Positions 1-10,836 of a stretch of DNA of 64,000 nucleotides are shown piece by piece. Origin of the DNA: Corynebacterium testudinoris (GTDB lineage: Bacteria; Actinomycetota; Actinomycetes; Mycobacteriales; Mycobacteriaceae); NCBI RefSeq assembly GCF_001021045.1, contig NZ_CP011545.1, forward strand, positions 1,116,001 through 1,180,000, given 5' to 3'. The notes under the pieces are model-generated. The model had not been told where the DNA came from and searched no databases. It worked only from the letters and a program-made list of their open reading frames with translations. Each line of letters starts with the position of its first letter. The first letter of the stretch is position 1. The translations under genes were made by a program, and so were the position numbers.

Positions 1-245
1 GCCGCCCCACCAAGGTGCGTGACCCGGACCGAGGAAGGATCGGACACGACATCCTCGATGATCGCGGCCATCCACCGCATGTACTCGAAATCGAGCTGAT
101 CAGGCCGGCCGATCTGAATATGCGATGACGGCACGCCGTTGACCATGAGGGTCCAGGCATCCGGGTAAAAGTCATCCGGCACCAACTCAGCCGTGCCGGT
201 GGAGATCTCATAGCTCCCCGTCGGCTTGTTTCGCGTTCTGCCCAT
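1..245 (-). CDS. Spermidine synthase-like methyltransferase-fold protein (5' part only)
   Basis: Only the first 81 codons lie in the window; the gene runs off the left edge. The ATG is at 245-243 on the minus strand. The protein begins MGRTRNKPTGSYEIS and continues with a segment containing VNGVPSSHI, EYMRWMAAII and VTHLGGA. This is the typical N-terminus of actinobacterial spermine/spermidine synthase-family proteins, in which HLGGA opens the Rossmann nucleotide-binding fold. Whether it aminopropylates a polyamine cannot be judged because the catalytic part is missing. It is divergent from mnmA, with about 90 bp between the two start codons. Confidence 0.7.
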   Translation of the reverse strand, partial: MGRTRNKPTGSYEISTGTAELVPDDFYPDAWTLMVNGVPSSHIQIGRPDQLDFEYMRWMAAIIEDVVSDPSSVRVTHLGGA

Positions 246-337
246 GGCTGCCGAGTTTAGAGCAGGGAGTATTACACTGTGGGATCTGTACTCGATAGCG
301 GGCAGGAAAATAGGGCACGAATATACGGAAGGAAACA

Positions 338-1411
338 ATGCGCGTTCTGGTAGCGATGAGTGGCGGAGTCGATTCCTCGGTGGCCGCCGCCCGCATGGTG
401 GAAGCGGGGCACGACGTCGTGGGCGTCCACCTCGCACTGTCACGCGATCCGCAGGCAGTGCGTGAATCCTCCCGTGGTTGCTGTTCGCTCGAGGATTCAG
501 CCGATGCGCGCCGGGTGTGCGACAAGCTGGGTATCCCTTTCTATGTGTGGGACTTTTCCGATCGCTTCCAGGCCGACGTCATCGATGATTTCGTCGCCTC
601 CTATGAGGTGGGGGAGACCCCGAACCCCTGCCTGCGCTGCAACGAGAAGATCAAGTTTGCCGCGCTCCTCGAACGGGGCTTGGCCTTGGGGTTTGATGCC
701 GTGGCTACCGGCCACTACGCCTCCATCGATGCCGATGGTCACCTGCGCCGTTCCACCGATCCCGACAAGGATCAGTCCTATGTCCTTGGTGTGCTCACTC
801 GCCACGAACTCGAGCATTGCCTCTTTCCCATCGGGGATACGCCCAAGCCGCTCATCCGCGAGGAGGCCGCCCGCCACGGCTTTTCCACGGCGTCGAAGCC
901 CGATTCCTATGACATTTGCTTCATCCCCGACGGCAACACCCAAGCCTTCCTCGGCGCGCGCATCGGCGTTCGTCCCGGCCTCATCGTGGACACATCGGGA
1001 ACGCCGTTGAAGGAGCACGACGGCGCCTGGAACTACACCATCGGACAACGTAAGGGCCTTGACCTGCGCAACCCGGCCGACGATGGTCGCCCGCGTTACG
1101 TCACGGATATCGACGCCGCCACCGGCACCGTCACCGTCGGGCCCCGCGCCGCGCTTGCCGTCACCGGAATCACCGCCGACCGGCTCAAGGTGCTGCACCC
1201 GGCCATGACCGGATCCTTGGACGCGATCGTGCAGGTCCGGGCCCATGGTGGCATCGCTGCCTGCCGCGCCGTCATCGACGGCGACACCATGACGCTGACC
1301 TTGGACAGCCCGTTGCAGGGTGTTGCGCGCGGCCAGGCCGCAGTACTGTACCTGCCCGACCCGGACGGGGACATTGTCCTCGGGTCCGGAACGATCAGCG
1401 GCACCCGATGA
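338..1411 (+). CDS. mnmA: tRNA-specific 2-thiouridylase MnmA
   Basis: MnmA (TrmU) activates U34 of Lys, Glu and Gln tRNAs with ATP and inserts sulfur at C2, in the cytoplasm. The 357-residue product has the PP-loop SGGVDSS at residues 9-15. It also has both conserved cysteines, one in NPCLRCN near residue 99 and the persulfide cysteine in YDICFI near residue 196. Length is normal for the family. The start ATG has a strong GGAAGGA ribosome site six bases upstream. The stop overlaps the start of the next gene (ATGA), so the two are translationally coupled. Confidence 0.96.
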   Translation: MRVLVAMSGGVDSSVAAARMVEAGHDVVGVHLALSRDPQAVRESSRGCCSLEDSADARRVCDKLGIPFYVWDFSDRFQADVIDDFVASYEVGETPNPCLRCNEKIKFAALLERGLALGFDAVATGHYASIDADGHLRRSTDPDKDQSYVLGVLTRHELEHCLFPIGDTPKPLIREEAARHGFSTASKPDSYDICFIPDGNTQAFLGARIGVRPGLIVDTSGTPLKEHDGAWNYTIGQRKGLDLRNPADDGRPRYVTDIDAATGTVTVGPRAALAVTGITADRLKVLHPAMTGSLDAIVQVRAHGGIAACRAVIDGDTMTLTLDSPLQGVARGQAAVLYLPDPDGDIVLGSGTISGTR

Positions 1412-2364
1412 CCGCGTATGGCTTGGGCGTCCTCCCCGGCACCTCGCTTATCGACGCCGCCGATGTCATCATCTCCGAAACCGGCCAGCTTCCGCACATC
1501 CCCCAACTTCCCGCCCGCGGGATCAGCTCCGATGCGGTCGGCCGCACGGCCGCCCTGCTCGAATCAGTAAGCGTCGATCGGGGACCCCGCTCCTGGATCC
1601 TCACTGACCGCCCCCAGCTGCTCACCCGACGCGTCGAGGACCAACTATCCCGCGACCTCGATGGCTGCGAAGAGGCCTGGGGTACCACTCTGGAGACGGT
1701 CAAGGTGCAGGTCACAGGCCCCTGGACGTTGGCCGGTTCCATCGAATTGGCCAACGGTCACCGCGTGCTCACCGATGGCGGCGCTCTCCGCGATCTCGCG
1801 GATGCCCTCATCGAGGGAATTCGCACCCACATGGCCGATGTCCACCGTCGGTTCGGAGCCGAGGTCATCGTGCAGCTGGATGAGCCGTTGCTGCCGATTG
1901 TCAACGTCGGCATGCCCGGCGCTTCCGACTTCCACCCCGTCCGCCCCGTCCACGCCAAGGACCTCGCCGAGCTGCTGTCCCGAGTCGTGGGGGGAGTACC
2001 GGGTCCGGTCTATCTCAACCAGACCGGCTACGCCCCGCTGTGGTCCGTCGCCCGCGAGTCGGGGGTAGAAACCGTCCAGGTCACCGTAGACCAGGTGTCC
2101 GGCACCACCCAGCTCGATTCGCTGGGCCAAGCAATCAGCTCCGGCCTGCGAGTCGGGCTCGGAATCACCACCCCGCGCGCCACGGAGTGCGAGGTCATGG
2201 GCCAGATCGCCCGGCTGTGGGATGAACTCGGCCTCGACCCCGCGCTGCTGGACACCCAGGTGGACATCCACCCGCGGGGAGGCTTCCCCACGGGATCGCT
2301 TCTCGACGCCGCCCGGGCCTACCGCCTCGCCGCCGCGATCCGGCCCGCGGAGGCTCTTTCTTAA
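1408..2364 (+). CDS. MetE-like (UROD/MetE barrel) protein without the zinc cysteines
   Basis: A 318-residue protein of the cobalamin-independent methionine-synthase-like type that actinobacteria encode between mnmA and ligA. It resembles the C-terminal barrel of MetE (motifs [28 protein letters not shown]) but is less than half the length of MetE. The only cysteines are in DGC near residue 88 and ECEV near residue 254, so the His/Cys/Glu/Cys zinc site that activates homocysteine in MetE is not visible. True methionine synthesis is therefore doubtful. The ATG overlaps the mnmA stop by four bases. Confidence 0.75.
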   Translation: MTAYGLGVLPGTSLIDAADVIISETGQLPHIPQLPARGISSDAVGRTAALLESVSVDRGPRSWILTDRPQLLTRRVEDQLSRDLDGCEEAWGTTLETVKVQVTGPWTLAGSIELANGHRVLTDGGALRDLADALIEGIRTHMADVHRRFGAEVIVQLDEPLLPIVNVGMPGASDFHPVRPVHAKDLAELLSRVVGGVPGPVYLNQTGYAPLWSVARESGVETVQVTVDQVSGTTQLDSLGQAISSGLRVGLGITTPRATECEVMGQIARLWDELGLDPALLDTQVDIHPRGGFPTGSLLDAARAYRLAAAIRPAEALS

Positions 2365-2426
2365 CGGAGAAAACGCCGGGGAGGTGATGCTCACCACGGT
2401 GGGTGATGAATATAAGGTTATCCTCC

Positions 2427-3368
2427 ATGGCCGTGTCCCCGCAGTCTCAGCAGTCTCAGCAGCCGGAGCTCCCGCCGGTGGGTCCCGCGTGGGCTGGCAC
2501 CCTCATGGGCACCTCCATCTCGTCGACGCTGAGCCTCATTCACGGATGGACGTGGCTGGCCTATGGCTTTCTCGTCATCGCCACCGTTGTCCTCGTCGTG
2601 TTGAGTATGGGCTGGCTAAGACACCGCAACCCGGGTTTTCACCAGGAGTTCATGGGCCCGTGGGGCATGGTCGCCATGGGCGTGCTGGCACTGGGAGCTG
2701 CCTGGACCGGTGTCACTGGAATGTGGAGCTTCCAACTCATCGCCTACGCGATCGCCTTGCCGCTGGGCCTGATCACCTGCCTGTGGCAGCTGCGTAAGTT
2801 CTCTGGCGCCCCGACGTTCCTCTGGGGGCTTGGCTTGGTGGCTCCCATGGTCGCGGCGACCTCGGGCGGGCAGCTCTTTGCTGCGGGGGTGTTGCCACGG
2901 GCCTTCTGGGTGATCTCGGTGGGCTGTTTCGCCCTCAGCTTCCTCACGGCCGTGCCCACCTTCGCCCGGGTCTACCTCGCCCTCATTCGGCGAACGACCT
3001 CCATTCCCGCGAGCATGGCCGGAAGCACGTGGATTCCCCTGGGCATCGCCGGGCAGTCCACCGCCGCCGCCCAGGTCCTCTTTTTCGGCGACAAGGCAGC
3101 GGTCATCTACGGCACGACCTTCTTCGTCGTGGCCATACCCATGTTCATCTATGCCGCTTATCGATACTGGGGAGCTGCCTTCACGTGGGCCAACTATTCC
3201 CCGGCGTGGTGGGGCGCCACCTTCCCCATTGGCACGATGAGCCTGGGCTGCCACTACCTTTCCTTGGCCACCGGCCTGGGATGGTGGGATGCCCTCAGCA
3301 GGATTTTCCTCGCCCTGGTGATCATCCACCTCTCCCTCAACACAGTTCGGGCCCTTAAGACTGCATAG
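2427..3368 (+). CDS. TDT-family (TehA/SLAC1-like) membrane transporter
   Basis: An integral membrane protein of about 313 residues with roughly ten hydrophobic segments. The signature PAWWGATFPIGTMSLG near the C-terminus is typical of the tellurite-resistance/dicarboxylate transporter family, whose members move small anions such as malate, sulfite or chloride. The substrate is not predictable here. I chose the ATG at 2427, preceded by AAGG at nine bases; an in-frame GTG/ATG pair at 2403/2406 would add eight residues but lacks a well-placed ribosome site. The 3' end overlaps the convergent exonuclease gene by 14 bp. Confidence 0.8.
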   Translation: MAVSPQSQQSQQPELPPVGPAWAGTLMGTSISSTLSLIHGWTWLAYGFLVIATVVLVVLSMGWLRHRNPGFHQEFMGPWGMVAMGVLALGAAWTGVTGMWSFQLIAYAIALPLGLITCLWQLRKFSGAPTFLWGLGLVAPMVAATSGGQLFAAGVLPRAFWVISVGCFALSFLTAVPTFARVYLALIRRTTSIPASMAGSTWIPLGIAGQSTAAAQVLFFGDKAAVIYGTTFFVVAIPMFIYAAYRYWGAAFTWANYSPAWWGATFPIGTMSLGCHYLSLATGLGWWDALSRIFLALVIIHLSLNTVRALKTA

Positions 3369-4023
3369 GCCAACTCGTGTTGACCGTCTTCGGGTCCTTG
3401 CCCTGGCCTTCTAGGTAGCGGGCGAAATCCTTCTGCCGCTCGTAGTAGCCCACCGCCTGCGTTTCCATGAGCTCATCCGAATCCATGGTTCCCAACTCCG
3501 GCCACTGCTTCACCTGCTTCCAGGCAATCCGCGCGGCAGCCAACGCATCGGAGGTGGCCTCATGCGCATTTTCTAGCCGCACGCCATAGTGCTCCGACAA
3601 ATCAGTCAGCGTTCGACGCCCAGGGCGGTAGCGGTCCTTGATCTTGTCCACCACGAATGGATCAAACACCGGTCCGGTGACAGTGAAATCACCGGTGAGC
3701 TTGCGCAAGACCGTCAGATCGTAGCTGGCATTAAACACCACGAGGGTGAGGCCATCCGCCCAGGCCTGCCGAATGGCCTGCACCGTATCCGCGAGCACTT
3801 CATCGTGGGGGCGGCCCTCGGCCCGAGCCTTCTCCGTGGTGATGCCGTGAATCTTCGCGGCCCCCTCCGGGATCTCCACCCCCGGATCGGCGAGGTGCTC
3901 GACGGCGCTGACATCCCTGCCATCAATGCGCACGAGGGCAGAGGTAACAATGCGTGCCTCCAGGGGGTTGGCGGAGGTGGTTTCCAAGTCAAAAGACAGC
4001 ATTCGGGTGGCGTCGAAGTTCAT
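3355..4023 (-). CDS. DnaQ-like 3'-5' exonuclease
   Basis: A 222-residue DEDDh exonuclease of the DNA polymerase III epsilon superfamily. Exo I is FDLETT at residues 10-15, Exo II is NASYDL near residue 98, and Exo III is HEATSDALAA near residue 155, so all metal and catalytic residues are present. No polymerase-binding tail is visible; a role in repair or RNA processing is as likely as proofreading. The start at 4023 is preceded by GGGTGAG; reading further upstream gives low-complexity sequence. It converges on the TDT transporter gene and lies downstream of a small membrane-protein gene on the same strand. Confidence 0.88.
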   Translation of the reverse strand: MNFDATRMLSFDLETTSANPLEARIVTSALVRIDGRDVSAVEHLADPGVEIPEGAAKIHGITTEKARAEGRPHDEVLADTVQAIRQAWADGLTLVVFNASYDLTVLRKLTGDFTVTGPVFDPFVVDKIKDRYRPGRRTLTDLSEHYGVRLENAHEATSDALAAARIAWKQVKQWPELGTMDSDELMETQAVGYYERQKDFARYLEGQGKDPKTVNTSWPMQS

Positions 4024-4028
4024 GCCAC

Positions 4029-4259
4029 TCACCCTAGCTTGCGCCCCAGACATGAATAGGCGAACGCCGCTGCATGCGCTGCTAGCAGCAGCGCAATGAT
4101 CCACCACACCTCCACCCAGGGCAGCTTCCACGTCGCACTGATGATGAAGGCAAGCAACCACGTCGCCACCAGATCAGTCAACGAGGGGCGTTTCCGGAGA
4201 GACAGCACCAGGCTGCCGATGAGAAACAGGGCCAATCCCCAACCGATGAGCGCTCCCAT
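4029..4259 (-). CDS. Small two- to three-span membrane protein
   Basis: A 76-residue hydrophobic protein with predicted spans near residues 3-20, 29-46 and 50-66, and a basic C-terminus (GRKLG). It has no recognised family. Its ATG directly follows the TAA of the serine-hydrolase gene with no spacer, and the exonuclease gene starts six bases after its end. It therefore looks like the third gene of a regulator - hydrolase - membrane peptide transcript. Its function is unknown. Confidence 0.6.
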   Translation of the reverse strand: MGALIGWGLALFLIGSLVLSLRKRPSLTDLVATWLLAFIISATWKLPWVEVWWIIALLLAAHAAAFAYSCLGRKLG

Positions 4260-5216
4260 TTAGATCGACCCCCACAGTGCGTACGCAATGTCCTCGACCC
4301 CGAGGTCAGTGTCACCGACGACGTACACCGCCTTGTTCGTGGCGCGATCCACAATGAGTATCGAAGAATAGCCAAAGGTCCCGCCATTGTGGGCCCGCGA
4401 GCCGTCCTCGCGCACGACCCAAGCAACGTCGGGGACAGTAGCGTGGCGGGCATATCGGGCCATATCGGCGGCGGTGGACCGCAGGCCGCCGGCCGGGAGG
4501 TAACTATCCATCTCCCAGGGCTCGGCTTCGCGGCCCGCAGCATTAAAGCCGCGGGGAGCATCTGGGGGCACGGAGCCGAACGTCATGAGGTAGCTGTCAT
4601 CCATCCCGCTGGGGCCGAGGACTACGTCGTGGAGCAATTCTTCATAGGTGGTTCCCGCTTCCATGGCGAGGAGGTGACCCAACAAGGCGCTTCCCAGATT
4701 GGAATAGTTAAACTCACCGCGCTGGGAAAGCTCACTATCGGCGACCTCGGCCAGCAGCTCGTCGCGAGTGTGACCAGCGTAAGGGTTCCCGGCAGTCATC
4801 TGTAGGTAGATATCGCGGAACACGTTGGTCTTTCCCAGCCGGGGGAGCCCAGAGGTGTGATCGGCCAGCTCCCGCAGGGTGACATCAGCAATAGGCGCGC
4901 CGGGGACGTCGATGATCTCCCCGACGGTCTGCGAATCATCCGTCCGCGCCAGAAGCTCGGCGGTGAAGGTTTTGGTGATGGAGCCGATCTCGAACTCGGC
5001 GTTCTCGTCGGCGCCTAACCCGGCGAAGGTGGTGTCGTCGCCCACCATGGTGAAGGCCGAAAGATGATGGTGGCCGCGTTGGGTATGCTCAGCGAGCAAG
5101 GCTGCCAGGGCGGGGTCTCCCGTCCGCTCGTCGGAGACCGTTACTCGACTCGGCCCAAAGACTATCGCTACGGCTAAGACGGCCAATCCGGCCAGGATGC
5201 TCAATACAATGCGCAT
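4260..5216 (-). CDS. Serine hydrolase of the beta-lactamase / class C family
   Basis: A 318-residue exported protein with an N-terminal hydrophobic anchor (residues 2-20). The SxxK nucleophile motif is SITK near residue 79, followed by YSN near residue 147 and the third-box motif HNGG near residue 275. This is the beta-lactamase/D,D-peptidase/esterase EstB fold, acting outside the membrane on peptides or esters; true beta-lactamase activity cannot be inferred. The start was set at the ATG that overlaps the upstream regulator's stop (TAATG). Upstream codons read as Pro/Arg-rich noise. Confidence 0.85.
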   Translation of the reverse strand: MRIVLSILAGLAVLAVAIVFGPSRVTVSDERTGDPALAALLAEHTQRGHHHLSAFTMVGDDTTFAGLGADENAEFEIGSITKTFTAELLARTDDSQTVGEIIDVPGAPIADVTLRELADHTSGLPRLGKTNVFRDIYLQMTAGNPYAGHTRDELLAEVADSELSQRGEFNYSNLGSALLGHLLAMEAGTTYEELLHDVVLGPSGMDDSYLMTFGSVPPDAPRGFNAAGREAEPWEMDSYLPAGGLRSTAADMARYARHATVPDVAWVVREDGSRAHNGGTFGYSSILIVDRATNKAVYVVGDTDLGVEDIAYALWGSI

Positions 5217-5641
5217 TAGTGTTCCTCCGTTGCGGCGATGATGGTGAGGAGGGGAATGACCCGGGTGGGGCGGAGGGAAAACACTCCGGCCTGTTCCTTG
5301 GCCACCCACCCGCCGGCCTGCAAGGCCCCGAGGTGGTGGTAGGCAGTGCCGGTGGAGGTGACCACACGGTCGTCGACAAGCTCGGCGACGGTCGAAGGCG
5401 CCTGCAGGAGGCGCTGGAGGATGGCACCGCGCACCGGGTGGGCGAGGGCGGCGAGCCGGTCGAGGTGATCCGTCCACGTGGTGTCGATAAGAAACTGCGC
5501 GGGGCGGTTCCATTCGTAGACAACACCTCCGTGAGTTCCGGTGAAGGAGATGAGGTCATCGACATCGGAAAAGTCTGGCCGTGTGCCCTCCAGGGCAGCG
5601 AGCCGGGATTCTATGGCGGCCAATCTCTCGTACAATTCCAT
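5216..5641 (-). CDS. ArsR-type winged-helix regulator
   Basis: A 141-residue protein with a short coiled N-terminus (YERLAAIESRLAALEG) and a winged helix at roughly residues 70-130 (LAALAHPVRGAILQRLL, TGTAYHHLGALQAGGWV). This is the ArsR/HTH_20 pattern. It is the first gene of a coupled three-gene unit with a serine hydrolase and a small membrane protein, and probably controls that unit. The start ATG at 5641 was chosen as the first Met before the coiled segment. A GGAA sits close upstream, and the region also contains repeated AATTCC motifs that could be its operator. Divergent from ligA. Confidence 0.8.
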   Translation of the reverse strand: MELYERLAAIESRLAALEGTRPDFSDVDDLISFTGTHGGVVYEWNRPAQFLIDTTWTDHLDRLAALAHPVRGAILQRLLQAPSTVAELVDDRVVTSTGTAYHHLGALQAGGWVAKEQAGVFSLRPTRVIPLLTIIAATEEH

Positions 5642-5643
5642 AA

Positions 5644-7734
<2,091 letters not shown>

Positions 7735-7753
7735 TGTGGGTTACATTGGGGTC

Positions 7754-9682
7754 ATGAATACCTCACGGACAATGACCCTCACGGCCGTCATGAGCACGAC
7801 GGCGCTGCTCCTGGCCGCCTGTGGTGGACCGAGCGACAGTGATCCACCGGCACCCACCACCTCCCATGCCGCCCCGGCGAGTGCCCCGACAGTCGAGCCA
7901 CTTAACGCCACCAACTGCCAGGTGGAGGCGGCGGACACCGCCGACTCCTCCGCAGCGGCAGCGGCCGATAGCGACCGAGACATCACTACCAACCCGGAGA
8001 TCGCCACCGGCTACCGCTCCGGCATGCAGGCGGTGGCCAGCGAGAACTTCTCCGTCGCCACCGCGAATCCATTGGCAACCAAGGCGGCCTGCGACGTCCT
8101 CATGGACGGCGGCACAGCGGCGGATGCGCTCGTGACTGCCCAATTCGTCCTCGGCCTCACCGAGCCGCAATCCTCGGGCATTGGTGGCGGGGGATACATC
8201 CTTTACTACGACGCCGCCTCCGGGCAGACCTCGGCCATCGATGGCCGGGAGGTTGCCCCGCTGGCTGCGGATGAGAACTATCTCCAGGATGCGGTGCCGG
8301 ATGCGCGCCGTTCGGGTCGCTCCATCGGAGTCCCCGGAATTGTCGCGGCGCTCGGTGAATTGCACGAGCGCCAGGGAGCCCGCGCATGGTCGGACAACCT
8401 GACTCCGGCGGCGGAGCTCGCCACCGCAGGCTTCGAGATCTCGCCAAGGATGGCCGCGTCCGTGGCCGACTCGGCCGAGGACCTCGCCCGCGATCCGGAA
8501 GCTGCCGCCTACTTCCTCGACGATGGGGTGGCGAAGCCAGCCGGGACGAGGATGCAGAACCCGGAGTACGCCGCGGTCGTCGATAAGCTGGCTGCAGAAG
8601 GCCCGGACGCGCTGTACACCGGTGAGCTGGCGCAAGCCATTGTGGACAAGGCGGCATCCACCGACGGTGGGATGACTCCCTCGCTCATGACCACCGCTGA
8701 CCTGGCCGGCTACACCCCGGTGACCCACGAGGCGCTGTGTGCGCCCTACCGCTCCTTCGAGGTATGCGGCATGCCGCCGTCCTCATCGGGAGGAGTCGCA
8801 GTCCTAGAGACCCTGCGCCTGCTCAACGCCTATGACCTGGCGCAATACGCCCCCGCCGAGGCAGGGCCAAATGGCGCCCTGCCGGCCGCCGAAGCCGTGC
8901 ACCTCGTGTCGGAGGCCGAGCGACTCGCCTACGCCGACCGCGATGCGTACATCGCCGACCCCGCGTTCACCGACATCCCCGGTGGCGTGGGAGTATTCCT
9001 CAGCGACTCCTACATCGCGGAACGGGAAACGCTCATCGACCCCGAGAAGTCCATGGGCAGCGCCCAGCCCGGCGAGCTGGTTCCCGCGATGGCCCGCGGG
9101 GCCGACCTGCCCGAACAAGGTACGACGCACATCAGCATCATCGACGGCCAGGGAAATGCCGCCTCCGCGACGACGAGCGTCGAAGCCGCGTTCGGCTCCT
9201 TCCACATGACGAACGGATTCCTCCTCAACAATCAGCTCACCGACTTCAGCGCGGACCCGGTCGGGGAGGACGGCCAACCAGTGGCTAACCGAGTCGAGCC
9301 GGCCAAGCGGCCGCGCTCGTCAATGGCGCCGATGCTGGTGTTTGACGACGGCCAGCTCAGCATGGTCGTCGGCTCACCCGGTGGCTCGCTCATCATCCAG
9401 TACGTGACCAAAACACTGGTCAATATCATTGACTGGGAGATGAATCCGCAGCAGGCGGTCTCCGCGCCCAACTTCGGTGCCCGCAATACCCCGGTCACCG
9501 GCATCGGCGGCGAGCATCCCCTCATGGATGACCCGGGAGTCTTGCTCAGCCAGCTCGAAAGCCTGGGGCATGAGATATCGGTAGATGACCAGTCCAGTGG
9601 GCTATCTGCCCTCGTGGTCACAGACACGGGAATTCTCGGCGGCGCCGATCCCCGCCGGGAGGGAACAGTCCTGGGCGGCTAG
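7754..9682 (+). CDS. ggt: Gamma-glutamyltransferase (lipoprotein)
   Basis: A 642-residue exported gamma-glutamyltranspeptidase, cleaving and transferring gamma-glutamyl groups from glutathione-like peptides. The N-terminus carries a lipobox (LLLAAC), so it is probably membrane-anchored on the outside. The autoprocessing/catalytic threonine is in QGTTHISIIDGQGNAAS near residue 460, splitting large and small subunits. The glycine-rich SSGIGGGGY and VGSPGGS motifs are intact. Start chosen at 7754: TACATT lies six bases upstream, matching the leaderless pattern; an upstream GTG would add six residues. The stop codon shares CTAG with the convergent ACT gene. Confidence 0.93.
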   Translation: MNTSRTMTLTAVMSTTALLLAACGGPSDSDPPAPTTSHAAPASAPTVEPLNATNCQVEAADTADSSAAAAADSDRDITTNPEIATGYRSGMQAVASENFSVATANPLATKAACDVLMDGGTAADALVTAQFVLGLTEPQSSGIGGGGYILYYDAASGQTSAIDGREVAPLAADENYLQDAVPDARRSGRSIGVPGIVAALGELHERQGARAWSDNLTPAAELATAGFEISPRMAASVADSAEDLARDPEAAAYFLDDGVAKPAGTRMQNPEYAAVVDKLAAEGPDALYTGELAQAIVDKAASTDGGMTPSLMTTADLAGYTPVTHEALCAPYRSFEVCGMPPSSSGGVAVLETLRLLNAYDLAQYAPAEAGPNGALPAAEAVHLVSEAERLAYADRDAYIADPAFTDIPGGVGVFLSDSYIAERETLIDPEKSMGSAQPGELVPAMARGADLPEQGTTHISIIDGQGNAASATTSVEAAFGSFHMTNGFLLNNQLTDFSADPVGEDGQPVANRVEPAKRPRSSMAPMLVFDDGQLSMVVGSPGGSLIIQYVTKTLVNIIDWEMNPQQAVSAPNFGARNTPVTGIGGEHPLMDDPGVLLSQLESLGHEISVDDQSSGLSALVVTDTGILGGADPRREGTVLGG

Positions 9683-10350
9683 CGGAGGATCGCGCCGACG
9701 ATCCGCCCCAGGTGGCCCAGGTGCTCCACCTCGCTAGCGAGGAAGTCCGGGCCACCGGTACGCCCCACGACCAAAACCAAGCCGGTGCCCTCCAACGGGG
9801 TGACGGCGAGGGAAGAGTCGAGCAACCCCCATGACGCGGGAACCCAGTCCTCCATATCGGGGTTGAGGATGCGGGCAGCGGTGACGGAAATGTCAACGGG
9901 GCTCGAACCATCGTCCTCGGGTGCGGCCTGGGAAGCGGCCACGCGGGTGATGGAGGTATTCGCCTCCACATCATCAAGCACGATGCCCCACGACGCAGTC
10001 ATGGACTGGGGAGTGACCTTGACCAGCTCCTCCATGGCGCGGGGGATGTTGCCCGAGTGGGCGGCCACTTTAGAGAGCATCTCGATCTGTCCCCGGCGAT
10101 CCACGCGGCCAGAGAAGGGCCGGATGGAATCGACCTCGACGCCGTCGATGGAATTGGCGGCCGTGATGAGCGTATCGGCCATGACATCGTTGGGCAGCTC
10201 CACGACGATGTCATCCATGACCGTGCCATCAGGGAAGGTCTCGACAACGTCAACGGACATAATATTGCCGCTGACCACGCCAATCGCCTCCGCTAGTTCA
10301 CCTAAGCTTCCCGGTGCATCGGGGAGCAGAACGCGGATGAGGAAGGACAT
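9679..10350 (-). CDS. ACT-domain protein
   Basis: A 223-residue protein starting with an ACT domain (residues 1-75: [22 protein letters not shown], typical beta-alpha-beta with a Gly at the ligand site). The second part, about residues 85-220, contains the conserved [13 protein letters not shown] and [13 protein letters not shown]. Conserved beside gatC in corynebacteria. The ACT fold suggests amino-acid sensing, but no catalytic domain is attached, so the ligand is unknown. Its stop overlaps that of ggt in a shared CTAG, and it is divergent from gatC. Confidence 0.8.
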   Translation of the reverse strand: MSFLIRVLLPDAPGSLGELAEAIGVVSGNIMSVDVVETFPDGTVMDDIVVELPNDVMADTLITAANSIDGVEVDSIRPFSGRVDRRGQIEMLSKVAAHSGNIPRAMEELVKVTPQSMTASWGIVLDDVEANTSITRVAASQAAPEDDGSSPVDISVTAARILNPDMEDWVPASWGLLDSSLAVTPLEGTGLVLVVGRTGGPDFLASEVEHLGHLGRIVGAILR

Positions 10351-10534
10351 GGTGAGTGGGCCACCTTTTCAATCAATTGCTTGCCGGATACATCAGTGTG
10401 AGTTCATCTTAGATACAAAACTGCCCAAATTGGGGAACCTCTCCGTTTCGCCCGCGCAATCTTCGGCCGGGATGGCAGCTGCAGTACCATGGGAAAAGTT
10501 CATTCGTAGACGTGTAGTAAGGATTGAGCCTAAA

Positions 10535-10834
10535 GTGTCCGAAATTTCGCGTGACGAGGTCGCCCACCTCGCGAAGCTGTCCCGCCTGGCGCTCAGCGAA
10601 GAAGAGCTGAAGCAGTTCGCTGACCAGATCGACGGGATCGTCGATAGTGTCTCCGCCGTCCAGCGGGTCGATACCAGCGGGGTGGAGCCCATGAGCCACC
10701 CGCATTCGATCACGACCTCCATGCGCGAAGACGTCATCGTCCCGACGCTCACCGCTGAGCAGGCTCTCGACCAGGCTCCCGCCGTCGAAGATGGTCGTTT
10801 CGTCGTTCCGCAGATCCTCGGGGAGGAGCAGTAA
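10535..10834 (+). CDS. gatC: Asp-tRNA(Asn)/Glu-tRNA(Gln) amidotransferase subunit C
   Basis: The 99-residue GatC stabilises the GatA-GatB complex that converts Glu-tRNA(Gln) and Asp-tRNA(Asn) to the amidated forms. It has the family N-terminus [22 protein letters not shown] and the C-terminal REDV...[14 protein letters not shown]. Start is GTG at 10535, with AAGGA about 12 bases upstream. It lies two bases before gatA; gatB is separate, about 6 kb downstream. Confidence 0.93.
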   Translation: MSEISRDEVAHLAKLSRLALSEEELKQFADQIDGIVDSVSAVQRVDTSGVEPMSHPHSITTSMREDVIVPTLTAEQALDQAPAVEDGRFVVPQILGEEQ

Positions 10835-10836
10835 CC

